Below, one piece after another: positions 55,913-64,000 of a DNA stretch of 64,000 nucleotides (its first letter is position 1; each line of letters begins with the position of its first letter). The stretch is taken from positions 4,333,501 to 4,397,500 of the forward strand of contig NZ_CP013023.1 of the NCBI RefSeq assembly GCF_001421015.2, read 5' to 3'. The DNA is from Paenibacillus bovis (lineage in GTDB: Bacteria; Bacillota; Bacilli; Paenibacillales; Paenibacillaceae). The position numbers were made by a program, and so were the translations under genes. The notes under the pieces are model-generated. The model saw only the letters and a program-made list of their open reading frames with translations. It searched no databases and was not told the origin of the DNA.

Positions 55913-57127
55913 ATGACAGTTCAAAAAGTGCTTATTTCAGGTGCAAGTATTGCCGGTCTCAGTACTGCTTTCTGGCTGGGCAAAGCTGGCTGGGAAGTTA
56001 CGATTATTGAACGTGCGAGTGCTTTTCGTGAAGGTGGACAGAATGTCGATGTGCGCGGAGTAGCGCGTGAACTTCTCCAAAAGATGGGCATCGAAGAGCA
56101 GGTTCGCAAGCAGACTACGACTGAAGAAGGTACTGCCTTTGTCAACGAAAAAGGACAGATCGTTGGCGCTTTTCCTGTAGAAGATTCGGATGGGCTCACT
56201 GCTGAAATAGAGATTTTACGAGGTGATTTGGCACGTATTATTCTGGATGCACTGCCACCCGGCATTTCGGTTCGTTATGGGGAGTGGATTGAACAAGTGA
56301 CCGATCAGCATGAATGTGTCGAGATCACGCTGCATTCCGGACAAAAAGAACGATATGACCTGCTTATTATCGCAGAAGGCGTTCGATCCAAAACAAGAGA
56401 CAAGGTATTCGGAGACCGTGTCTCCCGCAATGAACTGGGACTAAATATGATCTATGGAACGATTGAAAAGCAGGCTGGAGATGATCGGTGGTGGCGCTGG
56501 TATAATGCCGCAGGTGGTCGCCAAGTTTCGATTCGTCCAGATAATAAGGGAACCATGCGGGCAACGCTGGCTTTCAAAGATCGAGAGCGCAATCTGGCAG
56601 AGATTCCTTCCGATCAGGCTCGTGCTCAACTGCCAGATATTTTCATCGGAGCCGGTTGGCAGGACGAACGCGTAGTTAGCGGATTTGCTACCTCGAAGGA
56701 TGTTTACTTTGATTATCTTACCCAGATTATGATGTCGACCTGGTCTGAAGGCCGAGTGTGTGTCACTGGCGATGCAGCATGGTGTGTTACCCCCATAGGT
56801 GGAGGTGGTTCATCGCTGGCATTGATTGGCGGATATGTTCTTGCAGCCTTTCTGTCCCAGTCCAGCTCCAACGGAGCAGAAGACCTGCAAAGTTGTCTAA
56901 GCAAGTATGAACAATGGATGCGCCCTATGGTGGATAAAGCCCAAAAGCTGCCTCCTGGAGCTCCGGATCTGTTTTTCCCTCAAAGCAAAGCAGGAGTCGG
57001 TACCGTGCAGATGGTGCTGCGGATTGCCAGTTTCGGTCCGCTGCGTAAGCTATTCGCCCATATTGGTCATGTGGCTGACAGCAAGGAGCAGCTCCCTGAT
57101 ATTCGGGTGGCTCAGACGACATCCTGA
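55913..57127 (+). CDS. FAD-dependent aromatic-type monooxygenase
   Basis: A 404-aa class A flavoprotein. The Rossmann motif ISGASIAGLSTAFWLGKAG is at residues ~7-25, the DG-type motif DLLIIAEGVRSKTR around 155, and the flavin-binding GD motif VCVTGDAAWCVTPIGGG around 285. Enzymes of this type hydroxylate aromatic or polyketide substrates, or inactivate tetracycline-like antibiotics; the substrate cannot be predicted. The ATG at 55913 follows GAGAGGAG. It stands alone, with a strong terminator. Confidence 0.9.
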   Translation: MTVQKVLISGASIAGLSTAFWLGKAGWEVTIIERASAFREGGQNVDVRGVARELLQKMGIEEQVRKQTTTEEGTAFVNEKGQIVGAFPVEDSDGLTAEIEILRGDLARIILDALPPGISVRYGEWIEQVTDQHECVEITLHSGQKERYDLLIIAEGVRSKTRDKVFGDRVSRNELGLNMIYGTIEKQAGDDRWWRWYNAAGGRQVSIRPDNKGTMRATLAFKDRERNLAEIPSDQARAQLPDIFIGAGWQDERVVSGFATSKDVYFDYLTQIMMSTWSEGRVCVTGDAAWCVTPIGGGGSSLALIGGYVLAAFLSQSSSNGAEDLQSCLSKYEQWMRPMVDKAQKLPPGAPDLFFPQSKAGVGTVQMVLRIASFGPLRKLFAHIGHVADSKEQLPDIRVAQTTS

Positions 57128-57179
57128 TTGATGGTATAGCGACGTATAACTTTGTAGACATACGGACTTTGTTAGATTT

Positions 57180-57234
57180 AAAAAGCGGCTACATTTTCAG
57201 AGTATGATATTCTGGAAGTGCAGCCGCTTTTTTT
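57180..57234 (+). terminator. Terminator after the FAD monooxygenase
   Basis: AAAAAGCGGCT (57180-57190) pairs with AGCCGCTTTTT (57222-57232). Inside, CATTTTCAGA also pairs with TCTGGAAGTG, giving a very long stem. It may also end the convergent Nudix gene. Confidence 0.9.
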
Positions 57235-57261
57235 ATTTAAATGGGGTATTAACCTGTCACT

Positions 57262-57702
57262 TTACTTCTCGCCTTCATTTAAATAGGTGATTCCATGACC
57301 ATGGATCAGCTTTTGCAATCCGTCCTGGTAATACGGCATCAACTGCTCCGCCTTCTCCAGATCCATCCAGACTAACTCGGAGATCTCATCATATCTTACT
57401 ATTCCTTGATTTCCACCGCATATTTCGCTTTTGAATGTAATAAATAACACATGCTCCTGCTTGGCAGAAAATACACATTCATTGATCGCTACAATGCCAT
57501 GAACGATAACATCCAGTCCGGTTTCTTCTTTGGCTTCTCGTATGGCTGCCTGTTCGAGGGATTCTCCCTTTTCCACAGCTCCTCCCGGCAAAGACCAGCG
57601 GTCACCCGCTTCATCGACATTTTTAACCATTAGCACTTTGGAATGAGTGGGATCGTTAATCAGACAATAGGCTACGTCGACTCTTTTCACTATATTTAGC
57701 AT
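57262..57702 (-). CDS. Nudix hydrolase
   Basis: A 146-aa protein with a perfect Nudix box: [14 protein letters not shown] and REAKEETGL fit GX5EX7REUXEEXGU. It should hydrolyse a nucleoside diphosphate linked to another group, using magnesium held by the glutamates. The compact size resembles MutT/YtkD-like proteins, but the substrate is unknown. Transcribed toward the FAD monooxygenase gene. Confidence 0.92.
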   Translation of the reverse strand: MLNIVKRVDVAYCLINDPTHSKVLMVKNVDEAGDRWSLPGGAVEKGESLEQAAIREAKEETGLDVIVHGIVAINECVFSAKQEHVLFITFKSEICGGNQGIVRYDEISELVWMDLEKAEQLMPYYQDGLQKLIHGHGITYLNEGEK

Positions 57703-57807
57703 CCTTTCTGTAGAAGATTATATAGCGTGCTTTTCCGGTTATGTAGCTCTTATTTGTTGCTTTGCACAGGTATATTCAGATTACCTTGTACTATTCCAAT
57801 AAAATTT

Positions 57808-58320
57808 CTATAAGCGATGTTCGCTGTCTTCGAGTACTATCGTTCCTTTTGGCATATTCCTACCGCTGTAGATCGTTATAATATAGTCTCCGGATGGAAC
57901 TTGTGGGCCATTATCATTATTTACAAAGATTTGAGTGGTACCTGAGGCCACGGTAGCATTGAAAATAACTGTCTTTTTATTTTCATGTTGCACTTCAACT
58001 CTGTAATCTCCCTTTCCTGTGTTTTTTGCGTACAGTTTGATATTGGCATAGCCAACAGGGATTTGCCAACTTGCATAAGGATCGGGATCATTTTTCCCCG
58101 TGAGCTTCCATCCTGATTTATGATCTTGCTTTGTAAAAGGTACCATTCCAACAGAATGACTTACCGAAGCTGGGTTAGCAGCCGATGCTACTTTGCTGAA
58201 TCCGGTCTCCACCTGAACCTTCGCCGGTTCACTGTCTTCTACTACAGTACCGGAACACCCAACGAGGAGCAGAACCGATAGAGCTGTGATCGCTGTTCCT
58301 TTTATAAATGAATAAGACAT
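57808..58320 (-). CDS. Putative lipoprotein of unknown function
   Basis: With the start at 58320 (ribosome site AAGGTGG just upstream) the protein is 170 aa. The N-terminus has a hydrophobic core ending in the lipobox LVGC at residues 19-22, so it should be lipid-anchored outside the membrane. The remaining ~145 residues look like a beta-sandwich (SWQIPVGYANIKLYAKNTG, then DYRVEVQHENKKTVIF, then SGDYIITIYSG). No family is recognised. A longer frame starting at 58344 lacks a ribosome site. Confidence 0.75.
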   Translation of the reverse strand: MSYSFIKGTAITALSVLLLVGCSGTVVEDSEPAKVQVETGFSKVASAANPASVSHSVGMVPFTKQDHKSGWKLTGKNDPDPYASWQIPVGYANIKLYAKNTGKGDYRVEVQHENKKTVIFNATVASGTTQIFVNNDNGPQVPSGDYIITIYSGRNMPKGTIVLEDSEHRL

Positions 58321-58453
58321 TTCATCCACCTTCCTTTTCTTCATTTTTTGATACTGTAATAATATAACATTATGTGGATTGCATATGTGAATATTGGAAT
58401 TCCGAGATCAGGGTTAACACTGTAAAATGCAAGACCATTTCTGAATATACAAA

Positions 58454-58494
58454 AAAAGAAGAAGCCTGCACTAAAGCACAGATTTCTTCTTTTT
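58454..58494. terminator. Hairpin terminator, probably for the gene at 58577-59137
   Basis: AAAAGAAGAA pairs with TTCTTCTTTT, with partial pairing inside. A and T runs lie on both sides. On the minus strand it follows the stop at 58577 by about 80 bases. Confidence 0.6.
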
Positions 58495-58576
58495 GCTTTA
58501 CGATCACTGAGATCGGCAGCATCTACCTTGTTTCCAGATGCTACATGAATATTCTAAAGTTCTCGCTTATTTATGC

Positions 58577-59137
58577 TTAATCCGCTTGTGGAGCGTAACG
58601 GGTAACGTCTACCGCTACATGTTCCAGCTTGGTTTTGCTTAACGAATGACCCGGAGCATAAATGGTAACGAATCGATCTTTCAGTGGGAATGTCAGCATA
58701 TCCGTACCATTCACTTTGTACCATTTTCCTTTTACATTGTTGGAATTGGGAAGTGTAACAACCGTACCTTTGTAACTGTAGGAATCGTCACGCGGAGACA
58801 CGGATACTCTCATATATTTGAAGATAAAGGTCACGCTGTCACCACCAACACCTACTTTTTTGAAAGCATCGCCGGTGATCATGCGCGAAGGGACATACGG
58901 TGTCTCGAATCCGTCAAATGCAGCAAATGCCTTTACAATTTGTTTATATTGAGCAGCCGTGTAAGGGATATCACTCAGGGAGAAATTCATCTTCTGGGAA
59001 GATGATGCAGAGCTTGTAGTGACAGCCGCTGTTGGTTTGCTGGTCGTGCTGGCCGCCGAGACGGTTGGAGTAGATACGGTTCCTGTCAAAAGTACACCTG
59101 CGGCGAGTGAAGCTGCTATCCATTGTGGGTAACGCAT
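58577..59137 (-). CDS. Secreted protein of unknown function
   Basis: A 186-aa protein with a signal peptide (ASLAAGVLLTGTVSTPTVSA, cleavage near residue 28) and a Ser/Thr-rich linker (~30-48). The mature domain contains IPYTAAQYKQIVKAFAAFDG, VGVGGDSVTFIFKYMRVSV, and VKGKWYKVNGTDMLTFPL, suggesting a small alpha/beta fold. No known family is recognised. GGAGATGG precedes the start. The neighbours give no functional hint. Confidence 0.75.
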   Translation of the reverse strand: MRYPQWIAASLAAGVLLTGTVSTPTVSAASTTSKPTAAVTTSSASSSQKMNFSLSDIPYTAAQYKQIVKAFAAFDGFETPYVPSRMITGDAFKKVGVGGDSVTFIFKYMRVSVSPRDDSYSYKGTVVTLPNSNNVKGKWYKVNGTDMLTFPLKDRFVTIYAPGHSLSKTKLEHVAVDVTRYAPQAD

Positions 59138-59327
59138 AATTATTCCATCTCCTTTGTATATGTGTTTTCTTGGTATGGACTTATCTTAACCGCTGAATGT
59201 ATCGATCCTGGAACCGACTTGTATCCAACTTGTAAACTTGACGTTGCTATCTGCACAACTTACAATAAAACTATTTTAAAGGTGTTAAATATTTAATTTC
59301 GTATCATCACCAAGGGAGGCGAGCAAG

Positions 59328-59792
59328 CTGAACAAAACAGAGCGACTATCCGCGTTGGTCGGCTGCCAGATGCAGATGATCGTAGCAGGGCATGCCAAGT
59401 TAGTCGATGACAGTCTGTCGGCTCCACAATATCTGATTTTGCAAATGCTGGTTCGGCAGGGGCCGATGATCAGTACCAATTTTGTATCGGTGCTGGACGT
59501 TACCCCGGCCGCTATTACGAATCTGACCAATAAATTGGTGCAAAAAGGTTATATCGAACGCCTGCCTTCTACGCTGGATCGACGCCAGACACATTTGCAG
59601 GCGACAAAGCAAGGCCATGAAGCCGAACGTCGATTACAGGCACGTTACAAGGAACTGACTGCCGGATTATGGGATGATCTATCCGAGCAGGAGACCGATT
59701 TACTGCTGTCTGTATATGGCAAGATGGTTAAGCGTCTGCAAGAACGATTGAATTTCAAACTTGACTATATGCTGGACGAGGAGGATCACTAA
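59328..59792 (+). CDS. MarR-family regulator, probable CTG start
   Basis: A ~154-aa winged-helix regulator with LSAPQYLILQMLVRQGPM, the recognition helix segment VTPAAITNLTNKLVQKGYIERLP and the wing DRRQTHLQAT, all typical of MarR. No ATG or GTG fits the expected N-terminus. GGGAGG (59314-59319) lies eight bases before a CTG at 59328 that would give LNKTERLSALVG, a normal MarR start; the next option, TTG at 59355, has no ribosome site. The stop is immediately followed by the ATG of an SDR gene, so the two form an operon. It probably responds to a small aromatic or lipophilic ligand. Confidence 0.85.
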   Translation: MNKTERLSALVGCQMQMIVAGHAKLVDDSLSAPQYLILQMLVRQGPMISTNFVSVLDVTPAAITNLTNKLVQKGYIERLPSTLDRRQTHLQATKQGHEAERRLQARYKELTAGLWDDLSEQETDLLLSVYGKMVKRLQERLNFKLDYMLDEEDH

Positions 59793-60545
59793 ATGGGTAG
59801 ATTGGATCATAAAGTAGCGATGATTACCGGTGCAGCCGGAGGCATGGGCAAAGCAGATGCACTGCTGCTGGCCAGAGAAGGTGCAAAAGTAGCTATCTCC
59901 GATGTGCAGGAAGACAAGCTTCAGGAAGTAGTTGCTGAAATTAACCGCAGTGGCGGTGAAGCGATCGGTTTCCGACATGATGTAACATCAGAGACCGACT
60001 GGATTCGTGTCGTGGATGAGACTATAGACCGGTTTGGTCAAATCGATATCCTCGTAAATAATGCCGGAGTCTCCAATGCGACCAGCTTTTTGGATCTGAC
60101 TCTGGAAGGCTGGGAGAAGACGATGGCGATCAACGTGAACAGTGTGTTTCTCGGCCAGAAATATGTTATTCCGCATATGATCAAATCGGGCGGCGGTTCG
60201 ATTATTAATATTTCCTCGATTGCCGGTCTTACAGGCGGAAGCGGTACCGGTCCCTATACAGCCAGCAAAGGTGCTGTGCGGATGCTGACCAAAGCAACGG
60301 CGGTCGATTATGCCAAGCACAATATCCGGGCCAACTCTGTTCATCCCGGCTATATCGAGACGCCGATGACGACTGACTTGATGAAGGATGAACGGATGAC
60401 ACAATGGTTCCTGTCACAGACTCCACTGCCGCGACTGGGCAAAGCCGAAGATATTGCCAATGCGGTTCTGTTCCTCGCATCGGACGAGTCTTCCTATATT
60501 ACAGGTGTAGAACTGCCGGTAGATGGCGGATATTACGCCAAATAA
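59793..60545 (+). CDS. SDR family oxidoreductase
   Basis: A 250-aa classical SDR, FabG-like in length. Cofactor motif TGAAGGMGKADA, NNAGVSN, catalytic Ser in NISSIAGL and Tyr-Lys in YTASKGAVR, and the C-terminal YITGVELPVDGGYYAK. It likely uses NAD(P)H on a ketone or alcohol. The start follows the MarR stop with no gap, pointing to translational coupling and MarR control. Confidence 0.92.
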   Translation: MGRLDHKVAMITGAAGGMGKADALLLAREGAKVAISDVQEDKLQEVVAEINRSGGEAIGFRHDVTSETDWIRVVDETIDRFGQIDILVNNAGVSNATSFLDLTLEGWEKTMAINVNSVFLGQKYVIPHMIKSGGGSIINISSIAGLTGGSGTGPYTASKGAVRMLTKATAVDYAKHNIRANSVHPGYIETPMTTDLMKDERMTQWFLSQTPLPRLGKAEDIANAVLFLASDESSYITGVELPVDGGYYAK

Positions 60546-60577
60546 CCATTGGGATACATTCTGAGGATACCTGTTGA

Positions 60578-60620
60578 TATCAAAAAGGAGCTGGTCTTTG
60601 AGATCAGCTCCTTTTTGATA
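60578..60620 (+). terminator. Terminator of the MarR-SDR operon
   Basis: TATCAAAAAGGAGCTG and CAGCTCCTTTTTGATA form a 16-bp perfect stem, 33 bases after the SDR stop. Confidence 0.92.
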
Positions 60621-60706
60621 ATGCGGCAATATGGCTTGTACCTTACAGGCAAAATGATTGATTTCCTATCTGCCTATACATCTGAGGCAGCATTTGTTTT
60701 ACTGAC

Positions 60707-61225
60707 TTAATTGGTCCACTGTTTGTATTCCATGACGATATAGTTCTCGTTGGTACTTGTAAGTACAAGGCGGAATTTCTTGTAGTCACTTCGCGGCAAT
60801 TTCATCGTTTGCTGCTGTGTTTTAGAGCTGGGCTGGAATGTGCTGACGAATACAGGTTCCCATCCCTTTTCTGTTTCGGCTTCCAGACTGAACACTACAC
60901 CCTGTTTATTTTGCCCCGGAAAAGGAAAGATAATAAATTGCACCTGCGTAATGCCTTCTGCTTTGATATCATTGGCAATAAGAGGTGAAGAAACAGAACC
61001 AAACGCACAATACATATCGTAATCCAGATGGAGTCCGGTATCATCAGGCTGAGACGATTCAGATAGGGCAGCAGAATTCACCTCTACACTGCCTGGCACA
61101 AGATTGGCAGGAATATTCTCAGCAAAAGCTGTAGACGACTGCCCTGGAATGAACAACGAAGAGCACAGACTCAGTGCCAGTGCAGCTACAGACAGATTTT
61201 TGAGCCGAAAAGCAGAATTTTTCAT
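60707..61225 (-). CDS. Small secreted protein of unknown function (paralogue B)
   Basis: A 172-aa protein, paralogue of the product at 55034-55549. It has a signal peptide ending near AFA. The mature N-terminal half differs from the paralogue, while the C-terminal half is well conserved: ITQVQFIIFPFPGQNKQ, VVFSLEAETEKGWEPVFV, TFQPSSK, SDYKKFRL and a final EYKQWTN. No recognised domain. GAGGGG precedes the start. Confidence 0.8.
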   Translation of the reverse strand: MKNSAFRLKNLSVAALALSLCSSLFIPGQSSTAFAENIPANLVPGSVEVNSAALSESSQPDDTGLHLDYDMYCAFGSVSSPLIANDIKAEGITQVQFIIFPFPGQNKQGVVFSLEAETEKGWEPVFVSTFQPSSKTQQQTMKLPRSDYKKFRLVLTSTNENYIVMEYKQWTN

Positions 61226-61527
61226 AATTTACCCCTCTCATTTTTCAATTATAGTATGCCTTATATGCCGAGCAATCTGACTGACTTTAGAAATCATCGC
61301 CCTTCTATGATAGTTTGTTTAAAACAATTAACTAATAAATAACACCAGTAATATATCACTTTTAGTAATAAATGGATATGATAATTTTTATCTGGCTTCC
61401 TGATCAATGTACGCTGTCTGAGATTGGTTAAATAGATCATCCATATGTACCAAGAATGCGATTATAAGTATCTTTTTGTTTCCTTTTAAAGAGTGCCTGT
61501 CATGTTCAGTTATTACATTTATACGCC
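61226..61527. other. Intergenic region
   Basis: About 300 AT-rich bases between two minus-strand genes; no gene or clear terminator is visible. Confidence 0.4.
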
Positions 61528-62046
61528 TTATATTCTGTCTGGAAGCTCTTCATTCAGGAATCGTTCCAGCTGTTTGGGTGATGTAAATATGTAAACCTGC
61601 TTACCATTTTTCAACTGATCCAACTTCTTTATTATTTTCGGCCGCTGATCCCTGCGGTATCGCCAGATCCATTTTACAAAATTCAAGTCAAGCTTCTCCT
61701 CGCATCCCGCTGCCATATCAGGACGTGTCCTGCCTTTATACTGAAATCTCCGTTTGATAGCACGGAACAGACTGATACGCGTTGGATAATCCAGATAGAT
61801 GATAGTATCTGCTTCCCGAAGGCGCATGTCCATCGTTCTCCCATAATTGCCATCGATAATCCATTCTTTTTGCGCTATCAGCTCTGCGAGCAATTGATCC
61901 CATTCTGCTGCGGGTGTAGGCACCCAGCCAGCTTTCCAGTGCAGGGAATCCAGATGATAGAGAGGCAGATTCAGCTTGGCTGCCAGCTTCTTGGACAAGG
62001 TAGATTTACCCGAGCCACCTGAACCTATGATCGCTATTTTTTGCAT
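61528..62046 (-). CDS. Small P-loop kinase-like NTPase (FlaR/topology modulation type)
   Basis: A 172-aa P-loop protein with Walker A IIGSGGSGKSTLSKKLA at the N-terminus, HLDSLHWKAGW, EWIIDGNYGRTM and ADTIIYLDYPTR, then a basic tail. This is the family often annotated as adenylate-kinase-like or DNA topology modulation protein FlaR. Its real substrate is uncertain. GGAGGG precedes the start. Confidence 0.88.
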   Translation of the reverse strand: MQKIAIIGSGGSGKSTLSKKLAAKLNLPLYHLDSLHWKAGWVPTPAAEWDQLLAELIAQKEWIIDGNYGRTMDMRLREADTIIYLDYPTRISLFRAIKRRFQYKGRTRPDMAAGCEEKLDLNFVKWIWRYRRDQRPKIIKKLDQLKNGKQVYIFTSPKQLERFLNEELPDRI

Positions 62047-62192
62047 AATAACCCTCCATTCTTTTATATCATTTGTAGTCTTGATCCCCGATAATTACTC
62101 AGAAGAAAAGAACAGTTCTGCACCAAGCTTTTCTCCAACAGGAATAGACACTATCCACTATCTTTATCGCTCTCAGTACCAGAGGCACGTAT

Positions 62193-62222
62193 GCAAAAAG
62201 CCGCTCCGCAGAGCGACCTTTA
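62193..62222 (-). terminator. Terminator of the FusB-like gene
   Basis: CGCTC/GAGCG with flanking AAAG/CTTT forms a hairpin (one bulge) followed by TTTTT on the minus strand. Confidence 0.7.
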
Positions 62223-62238
62223 TTGTTTTCCGACTGCC

Positions 62239-62880
62239 TTATTTGCCTGCTGCCAGTATAAATCTCTCCAGCGGAGCGGTATTGGTAATACTATGGTTAC
62301 AAGCTTCATCATCGATACAAATATACTGCCCTGCCGAAGCAAAATTGTCAGGTCCGCTGCCTCGGGTTTTCACATTGAAAAATCCCAGTTCTCTGTGCCG
62401 ATTGCAGAACATGCAGAAGCCGTTTTTGTTAGTAGAAGTAATCTGTCCCTCTATGCCGAGGAACTGCTCTCCATGTGGATATATAATATACAGCCGATTC
62501 GTAGCCACATCCATCCATCTTAGATACGTTGTACGTTTGTAATCGAGAGATGCCAGATCCGGCATTTTTAGCTTTTTCGATTTGGGAAAAAGCTTTTGAA
62601 TCTGTTTGACTGTCACCTCCGGAAAAGGAATCACATGCGACTCCAGCTCATCCAGATAGCTTTGCAGATCGTAGGCTGCTTCCTGCTTGGACATCTGCTC
62701 CAGCAGATTTTTCTGCTCTGGCGTCAGTGAATCAAATGCATCGATAACATTCGTAACAGCTGTATCCTTGACGGTCTCCAGCACTTTGCGATCAGCCACT
62801 GTCCGCATCGTTTTCAGCAGAAAATCTGCTTGTTTGTGAATAATATTTAATTGATGATTATGAATAAATGGTGTTTGCAT
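62239..62880 (-). CDS. FusB/FusC-family EF-G-binding protein
   Basis: A 213-aa protein, exactly the usual length of FusB. The N-terminal helical bundle (1-85) is followed by a domain with four cysteines placed for zinc: C156 and C159 in GFCMFC, C188 and C194 in YICIDDEAC. Conserved TTYLRWMD and YIIYPHG are also present. FusB proteins bind elongation factor G and free it from fusidic-acid-stalled ribosomes. Chromosomal homologues in Bacillota may do this or serve general translation rescue. The ribosome site is weak (GGGGCGG). Confidence 0.88.
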   Translation of the reverse strand: MQTPFIHNHQLNIIHKQADFLLKTMRTVADRKVLETVKDTAVTNVIDAFDSLTPEQKNLLEQMSKQEAAYDLQSYLDELESHVIPFPEVTVKQIQKLFPKSKKLKMPDLASLDYKRTTYLRWMDVATNRLYIIYPHGEQFLGIEGQITSTNKNGFCMFCNRHRELGFFNVKTRGSGPDNFASAGQYICIDDEACNHSITNTAPLERFILAAGK

Positions 62881-63177
62881 AGCTAACCGCCCCTTATTTG
62901 TATTGGATAATCTATAAGGTGCAAAGCCTGCACATGGTAACGAATAAAATAAACCGGGCGATATCCTTTATCGAAATACGAAATCGCGCCCTGCACAAAG
63001 ACTCGCCCCTACTCAGGCTCTGCGCAAGGCCTCTCTAGTGAACGAGCAACACAGCACTGCTGCCAACATTGCCAACGGTATGACCCCCAATTCAGTAGTA
63101 TAGGAAAAGTATAGCAGTATCGAATACACCGAATCAATTACGGATTCCATATATTCCCGTTTCTCTATGAATTAATG

Positions 63178-63208
63178 TTGACATGAACTATGGTTTAAGT
63201 TCTATCAT
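63178..63208 (+). promoter_or_regulatory. MerR-type promoter/operator with 19-base spacer
   Basis: -35 TTGACA (63178-63183) and -10 TATCAT (63203-63208) are separated by 19 bases, the over-long spacing typical of MerR-controlled promoters. The spacer holds the inverted repeat GAACT (63185-63189) and AGTTC (63198-63202), a likely operator for the MerR encoded 40 bases downstream. Confidence 0.75.
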
Positions 63209-63249
63209 GAACTTGTCGACGTTCTACATTCACCCTTGGAGGCCTTCAT

Positions 63250-63624
63250 ATGAAATATTATTCTATTGGCGAAGCAGCCGCTTATTTTGACATACCGGAA
63301 TCTACACTTCGATATTACGAGAAACAAGGATTACTTCCGCTCATGGAGCGAGATGCTGCCGGAAGACGGTTGTTCTCGGAAGAGCAGATGACCCTGCTCA
63401 AAATCGTTATCCATCTTAAACACACACATATGCCTATTCGTACGATTAGACAGTATGTGGATTGGGTTATTGAAGGAGACCACACTACCGGATTGCGGCT
63501 TGAGATGATGCAACAACACAAGCAGTCCGTGCTGGATGAAATCTCTGTGATGCATACTGCTCTCAATGGTATCGACTCCAAAATCGCCCGCTATCTGAAT
63601 CGTATGGAACATCAAAACACCTAG
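63250..63624 (+). CDS. MerR-family transcriptional regulator
   Basis: A 124-aa MerR protein. The winged helix-turn-helix is at the N-terminus (YSIGEAAAYFDIPESTLRYYE, then GLLPL), followed by the linker RRLFSEEQM and a dimerising coiled coil with EMMQQHKQSVLDEISVM. No metal-binding cysteines are present, so it resembles the drug or aldehyde-responding members. GGAGG lies eight bases before the start. Probably autoregulated from its own operator and co-transcribed with the SDR gene 15 bases later. Confidence 0.92.
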   Translation: MKYYSIGEAAAYFDIPESTLRYYEKQGLLPLMERDAAGRRLFSEEQMTLLKIVIHLKHTHMPIRTIRQYVDWVIEGDHTTGLRLEMMQQHKQSVLDEISVMHTALNGIDSKIARYLNRMEHQNT

Positions 63625-63639
63625 AAAAGAGGAATCTGC

Positions 63640-64000
63640 ATGCAGCTTACTGGAAATACCATATTGATTACCGGCGGCAGTGCCGGTATTGGACTGGCGT
63701 TTGCCGAACGTTTTTTACAACTTGGGAATAAAGTAATCATCTGCGGACGGCGTGAAGAAGCGCTTAATAGCGCTCAGGCCAAATATCCGGATCTGATTAC
63801 CCGAGTGAGCAATCTGGACAGTGAATCCGAACGTATTGCTTTGTTTGACTGGGTCACAACCGAGTACCCGGATGTAAATGTACTGGTCAACAATGCCGGG
63901 ATTCAGCAGCGGTTTAATGTACTGACCACAGATGCACGGAATCACTGGAGCGATTTCAGTAAAGAGATCACGACCAATATGGAAGCTCCAATCCATCTGG
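63640..64000 (+). CDS. SDR oxidoreductase (DltE-like), truncated by window end
   Basis: The frame is open from ATG 63640 to the window end (about 120 codons). It begins MQLTGNTILITGGSAGIGLAF and continues with the NNAGIQQRF motif, as in DltE/YvrD-like SDRs. AAAGAGGAA lies upstream. It follows the MerR gene by 15 bases and is the likely regulated target. The catalytic Tyr-Lys lies beyond the window. Confidence 0.9.
   Translation, partial: MQLTGNTILITGGSAGIGLAFAERFLQLGNKVIICGRREEALNSAQAKYPDLITRVSNLDSESERIALFDWVTTEYPDVNVLVNNAGIQQRFNVLTTDARNHWSDFSKEITTNMEAPIHL

Overview
The window looks like a chromosome segment of a Gram-positive, low-to-mid GC Bacillota, most likely Paenibacillus or a close relative. 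The basis is strong AGGAGG-type ribosome sites, the yqeG-yqeH-aroE-yhbY-nadD-yqeK-rsfS-yqeM gene order known from Bacillales, secreted proteins with Gram-positive signal peptides, and numerous U-tailed hairpin terminators. No rRNA, tRNA, CRISPR array or intact insertion sequence was seen. All calls come from reading the sequence; no database search was run.

Layout. 1-876: 3' end of a molybdopterin oxidoreductase. 1061-2161: membrane GGDEF protein. 2382-8622 (minus): housekeeping operon (ribosome assembly, NAD synthesis, shikimate pathway, Ap4A hydrolase) with a cvfB-like gene inserted. 8820-13256 (minus): MoxR / DUF58 / transglutaminase operon. 13538-14611: M42 aminopeptidase. 15061-35087: seven consecutive plus-strand genes for large exported right-handed beta-helix proteins. 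Three of them repeat in order after about 11.2 kb (genes 1-2-3 versus 5-6-7, gene 4 between). Genes 2 and 6 are almost identical and share a promoter and a long structured-looking leader. 35361-36335: ring-cleaving dioxygenase-like VOC protein. 36618-38585 (minus): two-subunit L-serine dehydratase behind a tandem glycine riboswitch and terminator. 38748-43832: sensor kinase, divergent response regulator and DMT transporter. 44050-46244 (minus): fused iron-siderophore permease with a near-ideal Fur box. 46412-49801: membrane Mrr-like nuclease, SDR and sulfurtransferase.

49987-53784 is a single AT-rich 1265-aa gene combining a PD-(D/E)XK nuclease-like N-terminus, a STAND-type NTPase and a long helical C-terminus. 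It is the best candidate here for an unreported Avs-like antiviral protein. 53885-64000 is an accessory-looking mix: VanZ-like protein, two paralogous small secreted proteins, FAD monooxygenase, Nudix hydrolase, lipoprotein, MarR-SDR pair, small kinase-like NTPase, FusB-like EF-G-binding protein and a MerR-SDR pair running off the end.

The points most worth following up are the beta-helix array (segmental duplication, probable gene conversion, a hypervariable insert at one fixed site, a shared leader RNA), the STAND nuclease, and glycine-riboswitch control of serine dehydratase.
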